Source: Helicobacter cetorum
GTDB lineage: Bacteria; Campylobacterota; Campylobacteria; Campylobacterales; DZAY01
Assembly (NCBI GenBank): GCA_022729735.1
Contig: DZAY01000003.1
Coordinates: 1 to 64,000 of the forward strand
DNA length: 64,000 bases
Direction: 5' to 3'
The notes beneath the pieces were generated by a model. The model saw nothing but the letters and a program-made list of their open reading frames with translations. It made no database searches and was not told the DNA's origin. This document shows positions 56,044 through 62,939 of this stretch, one piece after another. Position numbers and translations under genes: made by a program. The first letter of the stretch is position 1, and each line of letters starts with the position of its first letter.

Positions 56044-57365
56044 ATTATAATCCTTCCATCTGGATATTTAAATCCTTTATTATCACTATTTCCTATCAAA
56101 CTAAGTGTAAAAATCAAAACCCCAAGTCTTCCTACAAACATTAATATTATAATTATAACTTTGCTAATATCTCCAAAAAGAGCTGAAAAACTTAAAACTC
56201 CACCATTACCCAAAGATAACCCAACTGTTGCAAAAGCTGAAGTTACTTCAAAAAGAATATTTAAAAATGGCAAACTTTCTAACTCTGCAATTATTATTGA
56301 TGAAGTTGTAATATAAATAATACTAATAACTAAAATTGTAAATGATTTATTAATTATATCTTGAGGAATTGACCTTTTAAAAATATATGGAGCTTCATTT
56401 TTCAAACTAAACCAAACACTAATCATTACAACAAAAAATACAGTAACTTTAACTCCTCCAGCAGTACTTCCAGGAGCTCCACCAATTAACATAAACATAT
56501 TTGAAAAGTAGAGAGTAGAATCTTTGAGAGTGCTTAAATCTATTGTATTAAAACCTGCTGTTCTATAATTTATAGATATAAATAGTGATGTTAAAATTTT
56601 ATCAAAAATACCAACTTCGCCAAGAGTTTTTGGATTACTAAATTCAAATGTAAAAACCATTAAAAATCCCAAAACAATTAAAAATATTGTTGTATAAAGC
56701 ACAATTTTTGTGTGAATTGATAAATGAAAAAATCTATTTTTTTTGAAATAATATAACTCAATTATGACAAAATATCCAATACCTCCAATTATAATTAGTG
56801 AGCAAATTGTGAGATTTACTAAAACATCACTTCTATATTTCATTAAATTATCTTCAAATATTGAAAATCCTGCATTATTAAAAGCTGAAATTGAGTGAAA
56901 TATTCCACTCCAAATAGCATTTTCTAAGCTCATATCAGCACTAAATCTAAAGCTTAAAACAATAGCTCCAATTAGTTCTACTAAAATAACTAATATAAAT
57001 ACACCTTTTAAAAATCTAACAACACCATTCATTGTAGGATAATCAAGCGACTCTTTTAGAAATACTCGTTCTTTAAATGAGAGTTTTTTTCTAAGTAGTA
57101 TCAAAAAAAATAGTCCAAAAGCCATATATCCAATACCACCAATTTGTATAAGAGTTGCTATAACTATTTGTCCAATTAGTGTGAAATCGCTTTGAGTGTT
57201 TTGGACAATCAATCCCGTAACACAAGAAGCAGAAGTAGCAGTAAATAGAGCATTTACAAAAGATATATTTACATTTGAAGAGAAAGGTGCCATTAATAAA
57301 AATGCTCCAAATAGAGTAAATAGAGCATAACCCAAAACGATATTTTTTATGATATGATTGCTCAT
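56040..57365 (-). CDS. ktrB: Potassium uptake channel subunit KtrB/TrkH
   Basis: Membrane channel of the Trk/Ktr/HKT superfamily with four M1-P-M2 repeats. P-loop regions are visible as ATSASCVTGLIVQNTQSDF, HSISAFNNAGFSIFEDN, SINYRTAGFNTIDLS and FATVGLSLGNGG, each with the conserved Gly of the selectivity filter, and the gate loop APGSTAGGVKVT is present. 441 residues fit KtrB. It heads the minus-strand operon, only 26 bases from the divergent unknown gene. Confidence 0.92.
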   Translation of the reverse strand: MSNHIIKNIVLGYALFTLFGAFLLMAPFSSNVNISFVNALFTATSASCVTGLIVQNTQSDFTLIGQIVIATLIQIGGIGYMAFGLFFLILLRKKLSFKERVFLKESLDYPTMNGVVRFLKGVFILVILVELIGAIVLSFRFSADMSLENAIWSGIFHSISAFNNAGFSIFEDNLMKYRSDVLVNLTICSLIIIGGIGYFVIIELYYFKKNRFFHLSIHTKIVLYTTIFLIVLGFLMVFTFEFSNPKTLGEVGIFDKILTSLFISINYRTAGFNTIDLSTLKDSTLYFSNMFMLIGGAPGSTAGGVKVTVFFVVMISVWFSLKNEAPYIFKRSIPQDIINKSFTILVISIIYITTSSIIIAELESLPFLNILFEVTSAFATVGLSLGNGGVLSFSALFGDISKVIIIILMFVGRLGVLIFTLSLIGNSDNKGFKYPDGRIII

Positions 57366-57391
57366 TTTAATTCTTTCTTAAAGGAAAAAAG

Positions 57392-58213
57392 ATGGGCATG
57401 ATTTTAATTCAAAAACTCTTTAGAAATAATAAAAAGGCTGAAATTCAAAGTAGTGAAAATTACAATTTTATTAAACTTTTGGAAACTCACTCAAAAGAGG
57501 TTAGAGAAAGTGTAGAGTTAGCACTTAAAAGTGATTATTTTAATTTTTTAATTAGTTTTTTAAATTTAAAAATTGAAGATATAAACATAGTTTTTAAAGA
57601 GGGTGATGAGAATTGTAAAATTATAAAGTTTTCTAAAGATTCAAAACTAACACTTATATTTGATGAGGTTGGAAGTGAGTTAAAAAGTATTTGTGTAGAT
57701 ATGATAAAAGATATGAAATTTAGAGAGCCTTATAATTTAAATGAGTTTTTATTGATGCAAGATGAGCTTATAAAACTACAAAGCTTTGATAAAAATTTGG
57801 AAATTGCAAATAGAGATGAGAGATTAGAAGCGATAAATATTTGTGATATAAAAGAAAATTTATCAATTGATATACTAAAAATTGGTTTAAATTACTTAAA
57901 AAATCTACTTCAAAGTGAAATAACTTTAGTGCAAAAAGATGAATATGCACATTTCAACACTATTTTAGATACAAATTCGGTAGAATATAAGATATTTAGA
58001 GCAATAGAAATAGTTGAGCAAGATATTATAGAAGAATTAATACTTTTAGATGAATTTTATATAGAAAAACATGGTAAAGCTTTTTTAAATTTAAAAAAAG
58101 ATAATAACTTTTATGCTTGTATTATTGTTCAAGATACAAAATTCTTTCATTTGAGATTTGATATGATAAAACTACTTTTAAAAACCATCTCAATAGCACT
58201 TTTAAATATTTAG
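57392..58213 (+). CDS. Protein of unknown function
   Basis: A 273-residue, acidic and Leu/Ile-rich cytoplasmic protein with no signal peptide, membrane helix or motif that I recognise. It begins MGMILIQKLFRNNKK and ends with alternating hydrophobic stretches (FHLRFDMIKLLLKTISIALLNI). The ATG has AAAGGA upstream, and the gene is divergent from ktrB with a very short gap. The next gene begins 85 bases downstream behind its own promoter. Confidence 0.65.
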   Translation: MGMILIQKLFRNNKKAEIQSSENYNFIKLLETHSKEVRESVELALKSDYFNFLISFLNLKIEDINIVFKEGDENCKIIKFSKDSKLTLIFDEVGSELKSICVDMIKDMKFREPYNLNEFLLMQDELIKLQSFDKNLEIANRDERLEAINICDIKENLSIDILKIGLNYLKNLLQSEITLVQKDEYAHFNTILDTNSVEYKIFRAIEIVEQDIIEELILLDEFYIEKHGKAFLNLKKDNNFYACIIVQDTKFFHLRFDMIKLLLKTISIALLNI

Positions 58214-58217
58214 TTAT

Positions 58218-58249
58218 TTTTCATTTACTTTTCATTTAAACTCTATTTA
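58218..58249 (+). promoter_or_regulatory. PhoB/OmpR-like direct repeats before the EF-hand operon
   Basis: TTTTCATTTA occurs at 58218-58227 and again at 58229-58238, an 11-base period; a weaker third copy ending ATTTA is at 58240-58249. Eleven-base direct repeats are the usual binding pattern of PhoB/OmpR-type regulators, and one is encoded in this operon. The block ends 11 bases before a TATAAT, where a -35 would normally lie. Confidence 0.55.
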
Positions 58250-58260
58250 CACTACTACTT

Positions 58261-58266
58261 TATAAT
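58261..58266 (+). promoter_or_regulatory. -10 element of the EF-hand/Spy/two-component operon
   Basis: TATAAT lies 32 bases before the EF-hand ATG and just downstream of the 11-base repeats, as in activator-dependent promoters. Confidence 0.55.
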
Positions 58267-58298
58267 TTCATTGCACTTCAAAAGCAAAGGAGAACGAG

Positions 58299-58937
58299 AT
58301 GAGTAGTATTAGTGGTTATAGTAGCTTTGGCTACAATTCATACTCAAGTATTCAGGGACGAATGCAAAATGCAGAAGAGATGGCTCTAAAAAAAGCAGAG
58401 AAATTTTCTAATGCAGACAAAAGCCAAGATGGCAAATTGAGTGTAGAAGAGTTTGAAAATATGGTTAGTGATATGCCTAAACCTAAAAATGGGAATGGCA
58501 TAAACACAGAAGAATTTTTTACAAATGCAGATAGCGACGAAGATGGTCTTTTGACACAAGAAGAGCTTGATGTGCAGATGGAAAAGATACATTCAGAGCT
58601 TCAAGACAAAGGTAGCCGAGTTAAGGAAATGATGGGTTTTGATAGACCACCTCCACCACCTCCACCTCCATCAAATGATACAAAAAGTATTGAAGATATA
58701 TTTGCATCAATGGATAGTGATGGTGATGAGAGTGTTTCAATTGATGAATTAAAAAGTTTTTTGAGTGAAACTTCAACGGAAAATGAGAGTTCGACTATAA
58801 CAGAAACAGAAACTACAACAGAGAGTAGCAATGTTACAAACAGTCAAATTCAAAAAATTCTGTCTCAATATTTATCAAATTTGGTTGAAACATTATCATC
58901 TTCTTCAAATGAGAGCCAGCTATCTTTGAGTGTTTAG
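58299..58937 (+). CDS. Calcium-binding EF-hand protein
   Basis: Three EF-hand loops are visible: DKSQDGKLSVEE (about residues 40-51), DSDEDGLLTQEE (about 76-87) and DSDGDESVSIDE (about 138-149); the third has Glu in place of the central Gly, and the rest keep the Asp and terminal Glu ligands. Between loops 2 and 3 lies a polyproline run (PPPPPPPP). The N-terminus (SSISGYSSFGYNSYSS) is not a signal peptide; the C-terminal 60 residues are Ser/Thr-rich. The start follows AAGGAG. The gene leads a putative operon with a Spy-like protein and a two-component system. Confidence 0.85.
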   Translation: MSSISGYSSFGYNSYSSIQGRMQNAEEMALKKAEKFSNADKSQDGKLSVEEFENMVSDMPKPKNGNGINTEEFFTNADSDEDGLLTQEELDVQMEKIHSELQDKGSRVKEMMGFDRPPPPPPPPSNDTKSIEDIFASMDSDGDESVSIDELKSFLSETSTENESSTITETETTTESSNVTNSQIQKILSQYLSNLVETLSSSSNESQLSLSV

Positions 58938-58941
58938 TATA

Positions 58942-58966
58942 AGCATATAGATTTTCTCTATATGCT
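58942..58966 (+). terminator. Hairpin between the EF-hand and Spy-like genes
   Basis: AGCATATAGA and TCTATATGCT form a perfect 10-base-pair stem with a TTTTC loop shortly after the EF-hand stop. The bases after it are A-rich, not T-rich, so it may partly stop or stabilise the transcript rather than terminate fully. Confidence 0.45.
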
Positions 58967-58992
58967 AAAAATAAAAAAACAAAGGAGACAAA

Positions 58993-59427
58993 ATGAAAAA
59001 AGTTATTTTAATTGGATTAAGTGGTTTAATGGTTGGTACTTTATATGCAAATCCTCCTAAATGTGGAAAATCTGATATGAAAGAGCAATTTCCAATGCGA
59101 AATGATTGTTTGAGTGAATTAAATCTTACAACTTCACAAATGAGTGAAATAGAGCAATTAAAGAGCGAATTTAGAACCAATATGATGTATAATTTTGAGA
59201 ATTTAAAAGCAAATTCACCACTTAAAGTTGCAATCAGTAGTGGAGAGTTTGATAAAGATAAATTTATTGAAATAGAGAGAGCAAATTTTGATAAGATGAT
59301 AGAGTTAAAAGCTGATTATAGTGCAAATTTATATAATGTTTTAACTAACGAACAAAAAGTAATTCTTAAAACTAATTTAGAAAACAACATAAGTTGTGGA
59401 TTATTAGATGGTGGGCATAGAAGATAA
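58993..59427 (+). CDS. Spy/CpxP-like periplasmic protein
   Basis: A signal peptide (KKVILIGLSGLMVGTLYA) precedes a small helical protein of about 125 residues. LNLTTSQMSEIEQLKSEFR and VLTNEQKVILKTNLE are the two LTxxQ-like repeats of the Spy/CpxP family, whose members protect envelope proteins or repress an envelope-stress kinase. Three Cys lie in the mature part. The position before a regulator-kinase pair fits a CpxP-type sensor-modulator role, by inference. GGAG precedes the ATG. Confidence 0.7.
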   Translation: MKKVILIGLSGLMVGTLYANPPKCGKSDMKEQFPMRNDCLSELNLTTSQMSEIEQLKSEFRTNMMYNFENLKANSPLKVAISSGEFDKDKFIEIERANFDKMIELKADYSANLYNVLTNEQKVILKTNLENNISCGLLDGGHRR

Positions 59428-59439
59428 TAAGAGGTTTTT

Positions 59440-60108
59440 ATGGGTTTAAATATTTTAATGATAGAAGATGATGGTGATATTGCTGAAATGTTGATTGACT
59501 ATTTTGCGAAATATTCAATCGCTATTACTAATTATGATGACCCTTATTTGGGTGAGAGTGCATTGAGTATAAAAAGATATGATTTACTAATTTTAGACCT
59601 CTCACTCCCAAATATAGACGGATTAGAACTACTACAATCTATTAGAAAAAAGGGAAATAACATCCCAATTATAATATCATCGGCAAGGTCTGATATTGAT
59701 GATAAGATTATGGGACTTAGATTTGGAGCAGATGACTATTTGCCAAAACCATATGACCCAAAAGAGTTATATGCGAGAATTATTAGTGTTATGAGAAGAT
59801 ATAATTATAAAGATGAAAATGATAAATCACTGTTTAGGCATGATGAAATTGGTTGTGATATATATTTTTGTAATCAAAGGTTAAATCTTACAAAAGCAGA
59901 ATATGAAATTTTAAGCTATTTTATAAAACACAAAGATAGAGCAATTGGAAGAGAAGAGTTAATATCAAATATTTTTGCATTAAAAGAAGGAAATCCAAAA
60001 AGTTTAGAAGTAATCATTGGGAGAATTAGACATAAATTAAATGATGATACAAAAAATCCTACATATCTACTCTCACTTAGAGGAATTGGTTATAAATTGG
60101 TTGGTTAA
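59440..60108 (+). CDS. OmpR-family response regulator
   Basis: The receiver domain has IEDDGD, phospho-Asp in LILDLSLPNIDGLEL (about residue 52) and Lys in DDYLPKPYD. The winged-helix part (about 125-222) includes LTKAEYEILSYFIKHKDRA, the recognition region SLEVIIGRIRHKLND and wing LRGIGYKLVG. It shares its stop with the kinase start. It probably binds the 11-base repeats upstream of the EF-hand gene, giving autoregulation; this is inferred from position. Confidence 0.92.
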   Translation: MGLNILMIEDDGDIAEMLIDYFAKYSIAITNYDDPYLGESALSIKRYDLLILDLSLPNIDGLELLQSIRKKGNNIPIIISSARSDIDDKIMGLRFGADDYLPKPYDPKELYARIISVMRRYNYKDENDKSLFRHDEIGCDIYFCNQRLNLTKAEYEILSYFIKHKDRAIGREELISNIFALKEGNPKSLEVIIGRIRHKLNDDTKNPTYLLSLRGIGYKLVG

Positions 60109-61385
60109 TGAAATTCATTCACTCTCTATTTTTTAAAATCAGTTTAATTTTTATATTAAGTTTAATATTTTTTATAGTTATATCTATGCTTTTTTATAAA
60201 ATGGAGGTAGAAAAATTATCAAAAGATGCAATTAGAACTTTAATGTTTTCATTAAAACATGATAGAAATTATGAAATTGATGAGATTTTAGAAAAGTTAA
60301 AACTAATTGGTTTTAACAAAATAGATGATAAAAAATTGATAGAAGATATAGAAAAATTTGGAATAAACCATAAAAAAGAGTTTCAAAAACAGCAATTTAA
60401 TGATACATTTCGACCACCTCCACCTCCACATAATCATAAAAGAGAGTTTTTCAAAGAACCATTTGAGATAATTAATTTTAAAAATAGTGAATATTTGAAG
60501 TTAAATAGTGAATATGAAAAACTATTTTTTGTATTTAAAAGTAGTGAAAAGCTTGAACAGTATAAGCTAATTTTTATATTTGTTATTCTATTTTGGATAT
60601 TTATGTATATTTGGGTCATAAAAAATCTTTTACCTCTCAAAAAATTAGAAAATAATATTAAAGAGTTTGCAAATGGAAATTTTGATATTGATTGCAAAAG
60701 CAATTCGCTTGATGAGATTTCACAAATTTCAAATGAGTTTTATAAAGCTGTAAATAGAATAAAAGAGCTTACAGAAAATAGAAGACTATTTATAAGAAAT
60801 ATAATGCATGAGTTCAAAACACCAATTTTAGCAGGGAAAATAGCACTTAGTATGATTGAAGAGACCAAATATAGAGACAAATTAAAATCTGTATTTATGA
60901 GAGAAGAAGCTTTATTAGATGAATTTTATAGAGTCGAAATGATTGTGAGTAATAGTTTAGAGTTAAACTTAAATGAGTTTAATATTGAAGATATTATTGA
61001 CTATGCAAAAGATTTAATTTTAGAAGATTTAGGTGAAGTCAAAATAGATATAGCTCCACTGAATATTATTGTTGATTTTAACTTATTTTCAATTGCTATA
61101 AAAAATATAGTAGAAAATGGATTAAGGTATAGCACAAATTCAAAAGTAACTATTAAACTAATTGATAAAAAATTGTTAATAGAAAATTATGGAAAAGCTC
61201 TACCTTACACTCTTAGAGAATATTCAGAACCATTTGCACTTAAAGATTTAAAAGCAAAAGAGTCCAGAGGACTTGGATTTGGATTATATATTTCATATCA
61301 TATATTCAAAAAACATGGTTTTAAATTTGATTATATTTTTGAAGATGATATTAATAAATTTTATATTGACATGATTAAAAATTAA
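60108..61385 (+). CDS. Sensor histidine kinase with polyproline sensor region
   Basis: Membrane helix 1 is about residues 9-27, helix 2 about 150-168, with about 120 periplasmic residues between them that include FRPPPPPHNHKREFF. The phospho-acceptor box is MHEFKTPILAGKIALSMIE (about 230-248); the ATP part has NIVENGLRYSTNSK, and the G-box is SRGLGFGLYISYHIF. The layout resembles CpxA/ArsS kinases. The His- and Pro-rich loop could bind metal. The EF-hand and Spy-like genes upstream suggest an envelope, metal or calcium signal. Confidence 0.88.
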   Translation: MKFIHSLFFKISLIFILSLIFFIVISMLFYKMEVEKLSKDAIRTLMFSLKHDRNYEIDEILEKLKLIGFNKIDDKKLIEDIEKFGINHKKEFQKQQFNDTFRPPPPPHNHKREFFKEPFEIINFKNSEYLKLNSEYEKLFFVFKSSEKLEQYKLIFIFVILFWIFMYIWVIKNLLPLKKLENNIKEFANGNFDIDCKSNSLDEISQISNEFYKAVNRIKELTENRRLFIRNIMHEFKTPILAGKIALSMIEETKYRDKLKSVFMREEALLDEFYRVEMIVSNSLELNLNEFNIEDIIDYAKDLILEDLGEVKIDIAPLNIIVDFNLFSIAIKNIVENGLRYSTNSKVTIKLIDKKLLIENYGKALPYTLREYSEPFALKDLKAKESRGLGFGLYISYHIFKKHGFKFDYIFEDDINKFYIDMIKN

Positions 61386-61391
61386 ATATAT

Positions 61392-61700
61392 TTATCTCAC
61401 TTTTTTATATTTTTTATTCAAATAACAAAAATCATAAAAATCGCATAACATCATATATTTCACATCAATATCTCTAAATTTATTAACAATTAACTCTTCT
61501 CCACTCAAATATAGCTTCACATCATCTCTAAACTCTTTTGGATAGCTCAATTTTTCTTCTTTTAAACCACTAAAGCAGATTAAAAAATCAGAAAATATTT
61601 CATCTATTAACTCTTTATCTTTGCTACTTTTAGTTATCAAAAAATCTCCAACACTCTCAAATCTTTTTAAAATTTCAACTAAACACTCTCTCATTTTCAC
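61392..61700 (-). CDS. Small protein of unknown function (last gene of the AAA/TOPRIM operon)
   Basis: A 102-residue helical protein with several Cys residues (RECLVEILKRF, LICFSG, MLCDFYDFCYLNKKYKKVR) and a basic C-terminus. No family is recognised. It overlaps the preceding 185-residue gene by four bases, so it belongs to the minus-strand transcript that begins with the AAA ATPase. It has no signal peptide or membrane helix. Confidence 0.55.
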   Translation of the reverse strand: MKMRECLVEILKRFESVGDFLITKSSKDKELIDEIFSDFLICFSGLKEEKLSYPKEFRDDVKLYLSGEELIVNKFRDIDVKYMMLCDFYDFCYLNKKYKKVR

Positions 61701-62254
61701 TCCATATAAGGTATATCCATTAAAGCATCTCTATCTTTTGCCTTAAAATCAAATGAGTTATCCACATTTTGCAACTCTTTTAAAACCTTTTCAATCGCTT
61801 TTTTTTGCAAAATATGTGCATTTGAATTTGTTAAATTATTCTCTATTTCAGCTTTATAAAATCCCAAAATTATTGGATGTAGTTTTGATTGATTTGAAAT
61901 CAACTCTTCTAAAAACTTTTTGATTTGTGATATATCAAAATCTCGAATTTGATGAAGTTTGCGAACTAAATTTCTAACAAACTGTTTGTGATGATAACCT
62001 TCACTCATAAATAAAAGTTCAGAAGAAGCATAAATATCTGCCACCTGTTCTGAATAGTTATAAAGGTATCTAAAATGGTCGCACACAAACTCTAAATACT
62101 CTGGATAATGTTTTAGCACAAATACAAGCTCTTTTAAATCTTTATCAATCAACACTTGAAAAAGTGTAATTGTTCGCTTTTTTATCTTTTCCCAATGAAG
62201 TCCCTCACCTTTTATCTCTTCGATAAATCGCTCATAATTTTTTATGTCATACAT
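61697..62254 (-). CDS. Helical protein of unknown function in the AAA/TOPRIM operon
   Basis: A 185-residue, mostly helical protein with aromatic and charged residues (YPEYLEFVCDHFRYLYNYSEQ, EGYHHKQFVRNLVRKLHQIRDF) and no signal peptide. I do not recognise it. The gene starts 13 bases after the TOPRIM gene and overlaps the following small gene by four bases. By position it may be an accessory part of the ATPase/TOPRIM system, or an unrelated passenger. Confidence 0.55.
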   Translation of the reverse strand: MYDIKNYERFIEEIKGEGLHWEKIKKRTITLFQVLIDKDLKELVFVLKHYPEYLEFVCDHFRYLYNYSEQVADIYASSELLFMSEGYHHKQFVRNLVRKLHQIRDFDISQIKKFLEELISNQSKLHPIILGFYKAEIENNLTNSNAHILQKKAIEKVLKELQNVDNSFDFKAKDRDALMDIPYME

Positions 62255-62267
62255 TTACTACCTTTGG

Positions 62268-62939
62268 TTAATTATTTGAAAGTAGTTTTAAAAAAGTTTT
62301 CAAATCATTTAAAATAGGATTTTCAAAATCCCAAATATCTTTTTTTATTGCAACTTCATTTTTACAATTTTTATCAGCTTGTTTTTGTTCTTTTTTACTA
62401 CAAGTATCAAATCTCAAATAGTTACTCACCCAAAATTTATCAAACTCTTTTTGTGAAATCTCTTTTTTATTTTCTTCTAAACATTTTTTCCAAGCTTCCA
62501 AACAATCAGCATAAATAGATTCTTCTGATTTTATGGCTTTTAATACTGTTTCAAGTTCTCCATTTCCTTTTACATTCATAATATAGCAACCAATTTCTAT
62601 ATCTAACTCTTCAACTCTTATAAATTCATTTATTTTTGTAATTTCAAAATTATCTGATACATCTTCCAAAGATTTAACACATTTATTAATTAAAGCAATT
62701 TGTTTTTCAATACCTTCATTATCAGCATCAATAATAATTCCTATTTTTTTATATTGCTCAAATCTAACCTCTTTAAGAGTTTGTGTTAATTTTTTTTCAG
62801 ATAATCCACCTAAACACTCAAAATCTGTAATATTACAAATAGGCTCATCTACTTTAATATTTGTAAATCCCATAACATCTTTTAATTTTTCGATAAAAAA
62901 TTTATCATTATGACTTTCGACAATAATTAAATTATTCAC
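62268..62939 (-). CDS. TOPRIM-like protein (DUF3226-like)
   Basis: The N-terminus has the TOPRIM pattern: LIIVESHNDKFFIEKLKDV with Glu8 and Asp12, followed by a strand ending IGIIIDADNEG with Asp71 and Asp73. These are the metal-binding residues of TOPRIM nucleases and topoisomerases. The block GCYIMNVKGNGELETVLKAI resembles the DUF3226 central segment. Length 223. The start overlaps the ATPase end by eight bases. Separate ATPase and TOPRIM genes are typical of OLD-like/PARIS/AbiL-type defence pairs; the nuclease role is inferred. Confidence 0.7.
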   Translation of the reverse strand: MNNLIIVESHNDKFFIEKLKDVMGFTNIKVDEPICNITDFECLGGLSEKKLTQTLKEVRFEQYKKIGIIIDADNEGIEKQIALINKCVKSLEDVSDNFEITKINEFIRVEELDIEIGCYIMNVKGNGELETVLKAIKSEESIYADCLEAWKKCLEENKKEISQKEFDKFWVSNYLRFDTCSKKEQKQADKNCKNEVAIKKDIWDFENPILNDLKTFLKLLSNN

